Shown here: positions 1 to 11,718 of the stretch, piece after piece
Numbering within the stretch: position 1 is the first letter of the stretch
How the letters are laid out: each line of letters opens with the position of its first letter
NCBI GenBank assembly: GCA_029379385.1
Contig: CM055605.1
Span: forward strand, 6,855,001 to 6,919,000
DNA: 64,000 nucleotides
Direction of reading: 5' to 3'
Origin: Quillaja saponaria
Taxonomy: Eukaryota; Streptophyta; Magnoliopsida; Fabales; Quillajaceae
Translations under genes and position numbers: made by a program
The notes under the pieces: generated by a model
What the model was told of the DNA's origin: nothing
Database searches by the model: none
What the model saw: the letters and a program-made list of their open reading frames with translations, nothing else

Positions 1-1232
1 ATAGAATTCTCGCAGAAGAAATAACCACTACTTTTTTAACAAAATCCGTAACATGAATTTATATGTCATAATCGTAAATACTAGTACTAATTAAGAAAAG
101 GACACGATGAAGAAGTTTGTAAATAAGGGACTTGTGATAACCTTATTAAGATTGACATTGAATTTAATAAATATTGAAAATTCTATACAAAAGATTCAGC
201 ATATATATAAGCAATGCCTGTCGAGAAAACTAATCAGAGAAAGTAAAAAGTCATGTCACGATGTGAGAACTAACAGTTAATATCTCTATGCATGTTTAAA
301 GATATCCAGGCTATTTTCTTTTTCTCTTTTACAGACTTACAATCAATTCTTGTCAATTACATTGGACAGATACCAAACTTAAGAATCCCTTTTAAATGTA
401 GCAAAGATTACAGAAGAGAGGGTCCTCTTACTTTTACTCCTTTCACATTCTATGATACTAATCTTCTTCTTTTATAATTACTTCAATTTCTGATTCTGAT
501 ATAAAGAAGAAAAAAGTTTCACCATTTTGTGTGATGCACAATATTTCACTGCTCAATTTCCTTTTTATATAATTAGATCTAGGCATTGATCCAGAATCCT
601 CTGAAGGATGACTCACCATGTCCAACAATTCGGGATTTAACCCATTGCATGATCATGATCCCAGTTAAAAATGGGCAGGCAGATCCCAGTAACTAAAAAA
701 TAAGGGGCTCACCCAGTGCACAAAGTGCTCCCCGGCTATTGCGGGGTAGGGGGAGGGTGGGCGCTCATGTACGCAGCCTTTCCCTTACATTTCTGCAAAG
801 AGGCTGTTTCCACACCTCGAACCCGTGACCAAAAAATTGAACATCAAATCAAAATCTGTTTCGATAGTGGTACGAGGGCCTAGAGCAATTTTGAGAAGAA
901 AAAAAAAATCACTCGAACATGGAAAGCTTTATTTTATATTTTGCAGACTATGATTGAACATGAGAAATCTCGGATCATTATTTGATAACAAGCCTAAATA
1001 CTTTTAATCAGTGTAAAAATTTGGCTTTGACCATCTAATGTCAGCTTCCCAGATAAGCAAACTTAGAATTGAGTGAGTCCACCAATATACTCCTGTTCTT
1101 TTCATCACTCATAGTTAATATGAGGTAGCTTTTACCATGAAACCCCTCACGTGGAAGAAAATGTCAGATATCAAACAGGTAAAGATACTTCAGCAGGGCG
1201 CACGGACGGAAGAGAAACATAAATGGTCACAC
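1..1232 (-). other. Intron 8 of the METTL25-like gene, with SINE
   Basis: No exon could be recognised here on either strand. The stretch is AT-rich, apart from the SINE at 701-830, and most likely belongs to the intron after the last visible exon of the METTL25-like gene. A 61-codon open frame at 292-477 shows no coding character. Confidence 0.5.
701..830 (-). mobile_element. Au-type SINE, 5'-truncated
   Basis: Read on the minus strand, the segment begins with a tRNA-like B box (GGGTTCGAGG, about 822-813). It goes on with GAAACAGCCTCTTTGCAGAA, GGCTGCGTACAT, CCGCAATAGC and GTGCACTGGGTGAGCCC, and ends in a T-rich tail. This order matches the widespread angiosperm Au SINE as I remember it. No A box is seen beyond 830, so the copy seems to lack its extreme 5' end. 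It sits inside an intron of the METTL25-like gene, in antisense-neutral intronic DNA. Confidence 0.8.
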
Positions 1233-4200
1233 CTGGCATGCAAGATCGCGAGAACTTTTTCCAAGTGATAATCCAGAAGATTTTACAGCATGACTCATTG
1301 GAAAACCACATTGAGATCCCGTATCCTCAATGTTTTCTTCAGATAACAGGTTATAACAGCAGCCAATGCTAACAACAGCTTTGACCTCTTTGCACTCCAA
1401 AAAAGTTCTGATCAAAAAAAGATCAAGGGAGTTAGAGTTCTTCAAGTAACATAGAGAATAAACAACATGCACTAGAATAATGGTTGCATATATCAGAAGA
1501 TTCAGAACTGATTGCCATCATTTTTACATGAAGACAGCAATTTAATGAAATCAGTACTTACTGCAACTTACTACATGGCAAGTAGGACATAAGCATTGCA
1601 AGAAAAAGTGGATACATAATTAGGTACTCACTTGAGCATAGTTACTGAAAGATCTCCACAAGCATGAAGACCAGCGAGTACCAATGAAGTTTTATTTCCA
1701 CTGGACAAGCATTGGAGTTCCACCCTTTTAAATTTTGCTAGATTTTCTCCAATTAACCTTGGCTCCTCAATGTCATCTCCATCCAGCAACATCTCACTCA
1801 GGGTTTTCAACATGTCAATGGACAAAACGCGGCATGTGATTGTCTTTGGCACATTCAAACTCCAGATTCCTGATCTAAAAGAATAAAAGAAATATAAGAA
1901 CATAAATCATCAAAAAATTGAAAAGGGTCGAAAATGCTTCCAGATAAGGATTGCTCGGAAAAAAGAGCACCATCAGGTTTGGCTTCAAACAAGAGCTACC
2001 TGAAGTGTTAAAGCTTATGTAATTATGCAGGCATTAACACAGCCTTAAATAAATCACTTCATCTAACATGATGCACAACAATTTTCATGCTGAAATAGAA
2101 ATAGGACAATTAATCCAATCACCAAAATAACGTACCACCTGCTTGATTTTAACCAGAAATCAGGATTGTTCTGGCCGTAACACATGGAGATCATATAATG
2201 TTTCCAGATAACACATGACAAGTAGAATTATGTGGTTTCTACTAAAAGTCAAATGACGGTTCAAATTTTACCTTGTCTCTAGATCATGTTACCCCTGTAA
2301 GAAGATTCCAGAAACTTCCTCACGTAAAACTAAATTACAGGAAAAAGAACAAATGGAAAACAAAAACATACCCAGATTTTGCCATATGCGCAGCATAGTG
2401 CTTTTTAATTCGTTCTGCACGTGCATCAGTAACACTTCCATGATGAGAAGAAGCATCAATTGCGACTACAGGATGCTGATATTGAAAAGAAAGAACCTGT
2501 GCAAGATAACCCTAACAGAAAAAACTATAATGAGAAGCAAAACATGAACATAGATTAACAAATATTTCTTGTTTCACACTTTCACTATTGTAAAAAAGAA
2601 AACAGGAAATAAATATACACAAGAGTCATGGTCACATAACTAAATGGAATCACTACCAAGTGCCAATGCCAAGTAAAACCTACAATCATACTATTTCTAC
2701 TTCCATAGACTGAATATTATTTTTTTCCTCCCTAATGATTAGAAATTAAACAAAACCTCTCAAAGAAAGCAGCAAAAGTTTACATATTAAGAAGAAAACA
2801 ATCATTCATCACTTTTCCTGTACCACATTTACAGATAAAGCATGTATTACTATAAACCAAAAATAAACTTCTGTTGGTGAAAATCAACAACTAAGCTTTA
2901 TAAGTCCTCCCTTTCTACTTCATCAATAAGTAACAATGCTTAGTTATTTTTCCTTTCATCTCTATATTTAGAATAGTATCCTTTTGCGACAGTATGCCTG
3001 TTTATTCAACATTTTAATGTGATACTATACAGTGATTACTGTATTCAAGTTTGAGTAAAAAACCACTAGAGGAAATGCAATATTTTGCAAACAAAAGTTG
3101 TAGCATAAAATACATTTTCTTTTTCATTTTCTTTAAGCACTACAATGACATAGTTGGCAGCAGATAATGTTCAAATTGCAAAACCCGAAGAGAGGATTCA
3201 AAGTTCTTTTAGTAGCTAAAACATTACCTGAAAACAACAATTGCACACAGTACGAAGAGGAAGAAAGAGGAGAAGGGGGAAAAGGAAAGGATACAGCTAA
3301 AGTGCCTTTGAAGACTAAAGTTCACATACAACAATGACACAATATCTAATTTTGAACCTTCTAATTGAGTATAATGGAGAGCACATAAAGTTCATGACTT
3401 TAGATTTTTGATAGCACTACAACCTCTAATAATAAAGTCAAACAAAGAAACTAAACCTATGGCAAGGCCTTCCGTTATCCAAACTAACCTATTGCCAAAA
3501 GGACTCTTGAGTTGTATTTATTGTGAATATTTGCATCCATCAACATGAGAAAAATATTGATTATGCATCAATCAAGTAAAAATTGCGGGAAAAGAATAAA
3601 AAATACTAATAACCTGCTCAACTAACATTCATTTGGTAAATAAAGAAAGACTTTTTAGAGATTGTGAGACTCATTGTTTCAGCTCAATGCTTTGGAAATA
3701 AGTTCTACCTTGCATGCTCACTACATCAACCTCTAAGCAGTCTTAGGTTCAGCATACTGAGTATATAAAGGCAAGCAAAAGAGAAAGAAGCAACACCTGA
3801 CCAGCACCAACATCAACAATGGTGTGAGCTTTCACACTATTAGCAATTTTACTTACAACAGCAGAAAGAACTTCTACCTGTGGACATGAAGTTTACAAAA
3901 TTAGCATGTAGAATCTACAGATTTATTTTTTCAAAAGACTAATAGAAACTTCCATCTGTTAGCTTCACAAACAAGAAGGCTAAGATTTATTGACTGTTTT
4001 AGAATGACAGAGCAAGGAGAGTATCATGAGATTCATGACAAAGCATAGCACACATAACGTACTTCATGTTTCTTCTTTGGATTCATGCCCTGAGCAAGAA
4101 CACTGTTAAGTGCAGTCACCTGCAAGCCAGGTAATACCTGCAGCAAAAAGAAAAACAGCTCAGTTATGCAGTGTTTAGTAAGTATGAACATGCATTTGGT

Positions 4201-7200
4201 AGATTTTGAACCAATGATGTCACCATCCAGCCATAATGACTTCAAACATATGGTATATTTAGGACTTTAATACAAAGAACATGTCAGAAATAGATAGCTA
4301 GGAAAAGCTGTACGAGAAGAAAGGAGATGTCTGTTTAGCTTCTGTACGCATCCTAGAAAACACAATTGGTAGTTCTCTTTCTGCAATTGAGATTAAGACC
4401 CTTGTTCTAATACATAAGGAAATCAAAAGGCTAAAGTCAAAATTTCTGTCTCTCTCATTTCCTCCACATGCATATAGCACATATAAAAGAATGATATAAA
4501 CTGATCCAACACTAGTCCTCATTTATATTTTATATTGCTCACCAAGAAATCAGATAAAGTAAAATTTTCTTGGGGACTTATATTGGAAAGAATGATACAA
4601 TGTAGCCATTGAAAAGTACCATGTCCAAAAAGGATTGGAAAACTATTTTATTAATTTCTTCACAACTGAAAAATCTTGAGAGTGCACTGGAAAGATTTAC
4701 GCCCAAATTCTAATTACCATATCAATTTGCACAAAAGAGAATCCACATGAAGAAATCCATTTAGTTCCAATTAAGGATCCATGGATCCAAATCCAAACAT
4801 GGGATTGAGGTCTGTAGTTAATTGCTAAAATGGTATAAAATAAACTGAATTTTTATTTCCTTTTCAGAGAGTGGATATAAGATAAATCCTATGTTTTCTT
4901 TTTTGAGATAACCACAGGAAAAGCCTTAATCCTATATATTATGAGCAAGGTTTAAAAATTCGTGTCGAAATGGTCGAAACATGTGAAACATTTCTGTTTC
5001 CACATTACCCGAAACGAAACTCACTTATAAAAACGCAACATCGTTTCTACGCGAAACGGGGGCGTCTCCACGCGGAACAGGGGCGTTTCCACACAAAAAT
5101 GGGTCGTTTCTATCATTTTCACACAAAATGGGTCGACACAAACAGGGAATTTTCAAATTTTAAAAATCTAAAGTTTGGCTCTAGTTCTCTTCATATTTTA
5201 GGATTTTAATTTTTTTTAATCTTATTTGATGTATATTCAGATGGTATAATTTAGCGAAAATAATTTTTTTTATGATTTCACCTATGTTAGGTTTCTTTGT
5301 CTTTTATTTATTTATTATTATTTTTTATACAAATATTTTGTATTAATTTAGTTTAACTTAGTAATAGATAATATTAAATTTTTAGAACATTCAAATTAAA
5401 AAATTCATTAAATATAGGTTGAGCACTTGCTAGTCACTCCACTATTAGTTGGATATAATTATAATTTGATATTTTTTTCTAATTTGTATGTCTATGTTTA
5501 GAATTTTACTTTGTTATATATTTAATAGTATTTTATGTATTAAATTAATAATGTTAGATACCTACAATTATTATAATATGTGTTTTATTATATATTTTCA
5601 TGCGTTTCCACAAAAATTAGCGTTTCCATATTGTTTTCATACTGTTTCTCGAATCGTTTCCGTTTCTGAGCTTGTCGAAATAGTACCTCAAAACGAATTT
5701 TAATTCCTTAATTATGAGCTCAACTAAATTTGCCAATATGAAGTCAATTAACCTCCAAAGTTTTCACCTTAGTAATTTCATATAAAATTTAATAAGCATT
5801 TTGAATCTTTTCCAACTGCATTCCTTATTCTAGTTTCACATGGTCATAGCAAGGGAGGAGGAGAACAAAAATATGAAGCCTTGTGCATACAAGTCATTAC
5901 AACTATGATTAACTTCCCTATACCCCTGCAATAAGATGCAGTAGAGTATGAATAGGTAAAGATTTCATACCATATGGATATCTGCTTGATCTCGACAAAA
6001 CACCAGAGATCTCAAAGTAAGTACAAATTCCTTCAAAGAAAACGGCCAATGGTCCTACCATCAACAAAATTATGCAACCATCAAACCAGTGTCTTTGACA
6101 AAACTGAATAATGAGCTCTGGAAACTTAGCACATAATATTTCAGGGCTTAATTGTTTCACATGAAATTAGAGTTTTAAAATTCAAATCAACCCAAATGTG
6201 GATGACTAAAATGATTTTAATAATGATGATGCTGATAACTCTATTTCCCAATCTGTCAGACCCAAGTCTGAGATTTTTCCATTAAAGGAAGAGGGGAAAT
6301 GAAAAGGCATAAACTATGATCTAACACAGTTTGATACTTTTATGGAGAAACAGATATCTATACAATAATTTCAAGAATAAATGGCTCAACAGAAAAGGAT
6401 AATCAGAATAGTTTTTCATGTAGCAATACTTTTCTCCTTATCATTTTTGTGGATAAAAGAACAGATATATTGTTAAAACGAATTGGAATAGCACAATAAT
6501 CATAGATTACAACTCATGCCACAGGATAAAGGCATTGGTAGAGATAATAATCATGATTCTTTTTAAACATGTTAGCAGGGATAATGATCATGTCCTAAAA
6601 ACCCCCATTGCTTCTCAATAAATGGTTAAGTCTGAAACAATGGCGAGACAAGATAACCCAATGACAAAACTGCTACAGTATGATCTGGTGCCGAGGCCAA
6701 CAATGGTGGAAACAGGTAAACCTTGAGTAGCATTAGTAGTACTGTTAGAGTGGACACAGAACGTTCTGTCAAAACTCATAGTTGATGGTGCTATATCTAT
6801 ACTAAATAAGGCTTCCTTGCTCATGACCAAAAAAGACTTTATCTCGGTTACCACTCACTGATAAAGTAATTTTACATCCTATGGAACTATGTTAATGTTT
6901 AGTTTCATTTCCAAGTCCTATTCGTTGAAGTTTCTTATGACTAGTTCAGAACCAAAATGTTAAGGAACAATGAAATGAAAAATCAATAGAATTTCCCAAT
7001 TCTTGTCCTCAATCAAGAGTCTGGTCGCTGGAACACTTGGCATTTAAGTTCTTTTTGGGGTATTGCAGTCAGACGAATCTATGACTAGGACCGTACTTCC
7101 AATTTGAAATGACAGGGGACCAAGGAGAAAATGCTTACATGTATCATGTATATTGAAAAAAATACACATTAGAAAAGCAAAAGCAAATTGAGGAAATAAA

Positions 7201-7704
7201 GAAACCTGGACAACTCCAGAAGGGATTAAGAGGAGATTCTCAACAGGTTCTCTACGCAAGCAATCAATCCATTCCTTATTGATGACTTCCCATAATTTAT
7301 CCTGGAACAAATTCAAGCATAAATGACATCTATATAAAAATAATAATTTTTGATTCCTACATATATCAATGCACAAAGAAACAATATCCTAATGTTCTTC
7401 CAATTTACAGTGGATTCTATAATACTTGTTACAGACCTTCCAACCTTCATTATTCCCCAATTGTAAGTCTACCTCTCAAGGTCTACTACCAATCCAGTAA
7501 ATAAACTCTCTAAACTATCTGACACAACCAATTGAAAAGCCAGTGAAATCAAACCATTGAAGGAATAGAAATGATGGGCACCTTGAAGAAATTGACGACG
7601 TGAGCATTGATTAAGAAGGTATAAGGTCTGAGGAAGTCGACGATGGCGTTGATCCATTCCAGAGTCTCCGTCGCAGTCTGGCACGAGTACTTGCACTCGG
7701 CCAT
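1233..7704 (-). CDS. METTL25/RRNAD1-like methyltransferase, 3' end outside window
   Basis: Putative SAM-dependent methyltransferase of the METTL25/RRNAD1 family; the substrate in plants is not established. Eight exons are visible, read on the minus strand: 7704-7582, 7301-7206, 6054-5971, 4137-4063, 3877-3797, 2511-2372, 1874-1632 and 1407-1233. All have GT-AG borders and agree in phase, giving about 339 residues. The N-terminus starts MAECKYSCQTATETLEW. Exon 2 carries the family signature DCLRREPVENLL, exon 4 GMNPKKKHE, and exon 5 the SAM-binding motif I (IVDVGAGQGYLAQ runs across the exon 5/6 join). Exon 7 has LAGLHACGDLS and exon 8 VVSIGCCYNLL, both typical of the family. The last visible exon ends in phase 0 with a GT donor at 1232, so the C-terminal exons must lie left of the window. 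The start ATG at 7704 is the first in-frame ATG ahead of the conserved region. Recognition is from memory of the family. Confidence 0.85.
4956..5700. mobile_element. Compact TIR transposon (MITE-like), TAA target duplication
   Basis: This 745-bp element lies in intron 3 of the METTL25-like gene. Its left end begins AAATTCGT and its right end is the reverse complement, ACGAATTT. It is flanked on both sides by TAA (4953-4955 and 5701-5703), a 3-bp target duplication. Both subterminal regions are packed with GAAAC/GTTTC motifs: about ten within 4966-5130 and six within 5605-5672. The interior is AT-rich and has no transposase frame. The 3-bp TAA duplication would fit PIF/Harbinger-type insertion, but the class is inferred and no family was recognised. 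Confidence 0.6.
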
Positions 7705-8021
7705 TTTACAGATTTGTCGGGGCAGGAGAAAATCTATTTGCGTGGGAAATCTAAAATCTTGGCACGAAATAGATATTTGGCGTTTGGAAACGGTAAGGCT
7801 GCGTTTTTGTTAAACCTAATATTTTTATTTATTTTATTACCAAAAGGAAAGTGATTCATTTGAGGTTTTTTTTTTTTTTTTGGTTGAATGATTCATTTGG
7901 TTTTGACTGGCATCATTAGGGCTTTTTTTAGCCAAGAATAATTAGTTTACAGGCTAATAGATTTTGATATATTACAATAAGACCAATTCTTACAATAAGT
8001 ACATTAATAACACTTACTAAG

Positions 8022-8195
8022 GTTGTTAGTGTTGAAGTTGTATGATATGAGGTTGCAAGTTTGACCGCTCTCGTGATCTAAACTGGGTGAGCTAGGTGAT
8101 TGAGAAATCTCTGGGAGTAGCCTAAAATAGAGATATGCCAGTGTATGAGAACAGATCTAGAGTGAGCTCCCTCCAATAACAAAGTTAGTGATAAC
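8022..8195 (+). repeat. Diverged direct repeat, copy A
   Basis: This aligns over its length with 8472-8655. Shared stretches include TTGAAGTTGT, a ATGAGGTNGCAA block, GCTNGGTGATT, AAATCTNTGGG and GAGCTC...ATAACAAAG. Copy A has no open frame. It is probably a remnant of a dispersed repeat rather than a gene. Confidence 0.6.
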
Positions 8196-8471
8196 ATAAA
8201 GAATGAGAATATGTTAATCATTAAATGTCATTGTTGGGGGATGGTCATTGAGAATAGTGGTGATCGGCAAACTTGAGCTAACAAGCCTTCGAGAGCAGAC
8301 ACGAGGGCTAGAAATTATTGTTGTGTTACTAGAGTGTATGCGTTAGTGTGTATGGCTTGCATGCTGAGTTCTGTCATCAGGTTTTTTCTAGTCTCTGTTA
8401 TTTGCTTATTAAGGGTTTCATTTTATGGTGATGGTTTGGGAAAGCAAATTCAATAGCTTCCTAAATACAAC

Positions 8472-8655
8472 CTCAATGTTAATATTGAAGTTGTCTGGGA
8501 TGAGGTGGCAAATTTTACCAATTTCACTATCCGAGCTGGTGAGGTGATTCATGAATCTTTGGGTGTAGACCAAAATGGAGACCTACGAGAATGGATAGAA
8601 GCAGGATCCACGACGAGCTCTAAGGGACCTTTCGATAACAAAGTGATGGAAGGGA
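8472..8655 (+). repeat. Diverged direct repeat, copy B
   Basis: This is the second copy of the repeat at 8022-8195, same orientation, about 450 bp away. It lies mostly inside a 68-codon open frame (8505-8711), which I do not call a gene because copy A lacks that frame and no known domain is seen. Confidence 0.6.
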
Positions 8656-9465
8656 CATCTGGCAATTTGCCTTTGGTAGCTGGCAAGGGACATGTGGCAG
8701 TTTTCTTTTAGGCGACCTCAACTATAAATATTCTTATTGCACATATATTGAGGTAATGTGTGACATGTTTTCATTCTCCATAAGTTAATTTTTATCATTG
8801 ACTTTGTCAACAAAGGGTTTCTCGCAGCTCACCTTGAATTTTGCTATCCTCCACTCTCGCAAATCTCCACTTTTTATAAGTTTTCTTAACAATTATCCAA
8901 AGGAACTTGTTCGTGCAGTTATTATTATAATTTTAGTTATATTTAATTTATAAATTATTATTTAAATAAGATAAAATTTAGAATATATTTATTATATGTT
9001 AACAAGTAATTTAAAAAAACATATTTGAATAATTAAAATTTTAATAATAAAATACTATATCTAATATTTTAAAATTTATATAATGTATTTACATTATCTT
9101 ATTAAAATTTAAATTTATTAATTATTAATTTAACTGATAAAGATAAATTTAATTTTCTACCCATTCATTTGACGTTATTAACTTTTATTGGGATAATAAT
9201 AAATTATATTTATCATAAAGATAAAATTGAATAGAAAGGGAAAAAAGAATAGTGATAAAGCAACAAATTGTAATATACATAAATTTAAATTTAAAGGAAC
9301 GTGATAATTTGGATTTTAGAAAGCTGAATTGTAAAATTAAGTACTATTTGCCGACAATATGTGAATAAGATTAATTTGTAGGGAGGGCTTGATGTAATTT
9401 TCCTCTTTCATTTAATTCATTTAAAAGAAGGCAGGAAAAGTGAACCACCTGGCCCTAGGCTCTGT

Positions 9466-9472
9466 TATATAT
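9466..9472 (+). promoter_or_regulatory. TATA box of the DUF1645 gene (putative)
   Basis: TATATAT lies about 192 bp upstream of the main ATG at 9664. It follows the CCCTAGGC-containing stretch and precedes a CT/AC-rich leader typical of plant 5' UTRs. Function is inferred from sequence and position only. Confidence 0.4.
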
Positions 9473-9650
9473 GTTCCTTATGCCATGGCACTGTGCGGCA
9501 CGACACTAAGCCTAGCACACTACAAACAAAAACCCTAGCGACCTAAATCTCCATCCAAACCCAACCTTCCTTCCCATCTCAATCTCCGGTGACGGAAACC
9601 CTGTTTCTGTTTTGTGATTCCTGTTTTATACGCTATAGAAAAAGCAGTAC

Positions 9651-9716
9651 ATGATCACCGGAAATGGCTTCAGCTTGTGTGAACAATATCGGAATGTTGC
9701 CGGAGAATTTTATTGA
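9651..9716 (+). other. Upstream ORF overlapping the DUF1645 start
   Basis: ATG at 9651 opens a 21-codon frame ending in TGA at 9714-9716. It lies 13 bases upstream of the main ATG and in another frame, so it overlaps the main start. Its context (T at -3, A at +4) is weak, whereas the main ATG at 9664 has G at -3 and G at +4. That arrangement would allow leaky scanning to the main frame. Confidence 0.5.
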
Positions 9717-10923
9717 CTGTTCACGGGCGAACTACCAATACGGTTGGTTGAGTCCTAGAGTTTCACTCAGCCTTGAGTTAGCTGACAAGGACTTGCCTAA
9801 GCCACATTTTGTGGAAAAGCAGTCGGATCAGCTGGATAAACCAGATCCAGAAGCGTTCGCCGGGGATTTTGAGTTCAGGCTTGAAGATCCGGTGACAATG
9901 CTTCCCGCCGACGAGCTTTTCTCAGATGGGAAGCTAATGCCACTTCATCACTCGTCCGTCAAGCCTTGTAACAACTTTTTGACCTCGCCGGAGATAAGGT
10001 CGCCGGAGACGGCGAAATTTGGAAGACGGAGTGAGATTTCCAGTACCGACCCGTATATATTTTCCCCAAAGGCTCCAAGATGTTCGAGTCGCTGGAGGGA
10101 GATCTTGGGGCTAAAGAAGTTGAATCAGAACACAAGCTCCAAGAATGAAACCCAGAAAACGACGTCGTTGTCTTCTAACACAAACCCCAAATCCCTCAAG
10201 TATTTCCTATATAGGAGCTCCAAGTCGTCTTCATCCTCGTCCTCTGATGCTTCTCTGAGTCTGCCATTGTTAAAGGACTCAGACTGTGAGTCAGTTTCAA
10301 TATCTTCACGTCTGTCGCTTTCATCTTCATCCTCTGGTCATGAACACGAAGATCTCCCTAGGCTTTCGCTCGATTCAGATAAGCCCAACCCGATTTCTAA
10401 CCCAAACCCGATTTCCCTCCATCGCAATCCGAATCCGGGCCATCCTCGAATAAGAATGGTTAAGCCTAGAGCAAACTCGTCGGATAGCAATTCAAAATCG
10501 TTGATTGACCACCCAACGGCTACCAGACCTGGAAGGAGCCCAATCCGCCGAGCTCCTGGGGAATCAGCTGGAGTAAGTACCAGTGGAATATCTGTGGATA
10601 GCCCTAGAATGAATTCATCTGGTAAAATAGTATTCCAGAGCTTGGAGCGAAGCTCAAGTAGCCCAAGTAGCTTCAATGGAGGACCCAGGTACAAGCACAG
10701 AGGCATGGAGCGGTCATACTCAGCAAATGTGAGGGTCACTCCGGTTCTCAATGTTCCGGTTTGTTCACTTAGAGGGTCCTCAAAATCAGTTTCCGTTTTT
10801 GGGTTCGGCCAGCTTTTTTCTTCCTCACCGCAGAAGAGAGAAAGCTCTGGCAATGGTGGAGGAGGAGGAGGAAGCAACAGAAGCCAATATGGTAATAGTA
10901 GGAACCGGACAGATCGAACCTAA
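9664..10923 (+). CDS. DUF1645 family protein, single exon
   Basis: An intronless frame of 419 residues. Near residues 58-80 it has the family hallmark FEFRLEDPVTMLPADELFSD, followed by GKLMPLH. A second conserved block around residues 135-153 (SPKAPRCSSRWREILGLKKL) is also typical of plant DUF1645 proteins, and the rest is low-complexity and Ser-rich (poly-Ser about 185-197 and 215-222). The C-terminus has a Gly run and an SNRSQYGNSRNRTDRT tail. Family members are plant-specific; rice SGL, linked to stress tolerance and grain length, is one. The biochemical role is unknown. I chose the ATG at 9664 because it starts the long frame and has a good context. A shadow frame on the opposite strand arises from the Ser-rich codons. 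Confidence 0.85.
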   Translation: MASACVNNIGMLPENFIDCSRANYQYGWLSPRVSLSLELADKDLPKPHFVEKQSDQLDKPDPEAFAGDFEFRLEDPVTMLPADELFSDGKLMPLHHSSVKPCNNFLTSPEIRSPETAKFGRRSEISSTDPYIFSPKAPRCSSRWREILGLKKLNQNTSSKNETQKTTSLSSNTNPKSLKYFLYRSSKSSSSSSSDASLSLPLLKDSDCESVSISSRLSLSSSSSGHEHEDLPRLSLDSDKPNPISNPNPISLHRNPNPGHPRIRMVKPRANSSDSNSKSLIDHPTATRPGRSPIRRAPGESAGVSTSGISVDSPRMNSSGKIVFQSLERSSSSPSSFNGGPRYKHRGMERSYSANVRVTPVLNVPVCSLRGSSKSVSVFGFGQLFSSSPQKRESSGNGGGGGGSNRSQYGNSRNRTDRT

Positions 10924-11675
10924 CCAACCAATTCAAGAAATGGTAACAAATTAGAGCTATTTTTCTGTTATTGTTTTTCCATTTTTTTATAAAAAAAAAG
11001 AAGAAAATTAGAAAAATCTCAGTGACGTTGATGGGGACTATTTTTTGCTTTCTTTCTTTAACCAGATCATGTAAATATGATGATCATGTTGTTGTTCTTC
11101 ATTATGTGCTAACTCTGTCTCTAATGGTGAATTTTTTTTGATTTCCATCTTAATTTTTTTATAAAGCAGAACAAAATCTGGAGCGTGTTGAGCTTATCAA
11201 GTCTATCTCTTTCAATGAATTGTTTATTGGGATTCTTTTTTGTTTAGTGTCAAGTTTGGGAAATGGTGCTAAGATTCAAACAGATATCAGAGGCGCCAGC
11301 TCTGCTGAATTATTTTTTGTACATCCCGAAATTTTATTTTTTAATAAATAATTACTTTTCTTTTTACCAATAATATTTTTTGGTTTCAATTTGGGTACCT
11401 GTGTACTACCATAATTTAGTAATTCAATGACTACTTGATTTAATTAATGCAAAAAGAATTAGTATTGTTGGTTGAGAATTTTATCTGGATATACACAGAG
11501 AAAAAACAAAATTTATAAAATGAATACTTTTATAGCATAAAAAAAGAAAAGATTTTTGTAAGCCACTTTAGTCCCAAAACCATGTGATAGAGTAGAAAGG
11601 CTGCTAGATTGTAGTTTTGCCAAGGCTTTAAAACATGTCGTTGTCGTCTGGATTGTTGTCCTTAAATCCAATAAA

Positions 11676-11718
11676 GTCCAGTCCAGTCCCGTCCCGTCCC
11701 GTCCCGTCCCGTCCCGTC
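11676..11718. repeat. (GTCCC)n microsatellite
   Basis: Two GTCCA units are followed by six perfect GTCCC units and a partial GTC. This pentanucleotide repeat stands out in a T-rich background. It creates a spurious Gly/Thr/Arg-rich frame on the opposite strand. Confidence 0.9.

Larger units (their letters stand above)
7705..9650. other. Intergenic region with an old direct repeat
   Basis: This separates the divergent METTL25-like and DUF1645 genes. The part next to 7,704 should hold the METTL25-like promoter. The middle contains two diverged copies of a repeat (8022-8195 and 8472-8655). From about 8,930 to 9,380 the sequence is very AT-rich with nothing recognisable. Confidence 0.6.

Noticed and set aside
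10338..10877. 179-codon frame opposite the DUF1645 gene
   Set aside because: It is the mirror of Ser-rich coding sequence; no own start context, domain or splice structure.
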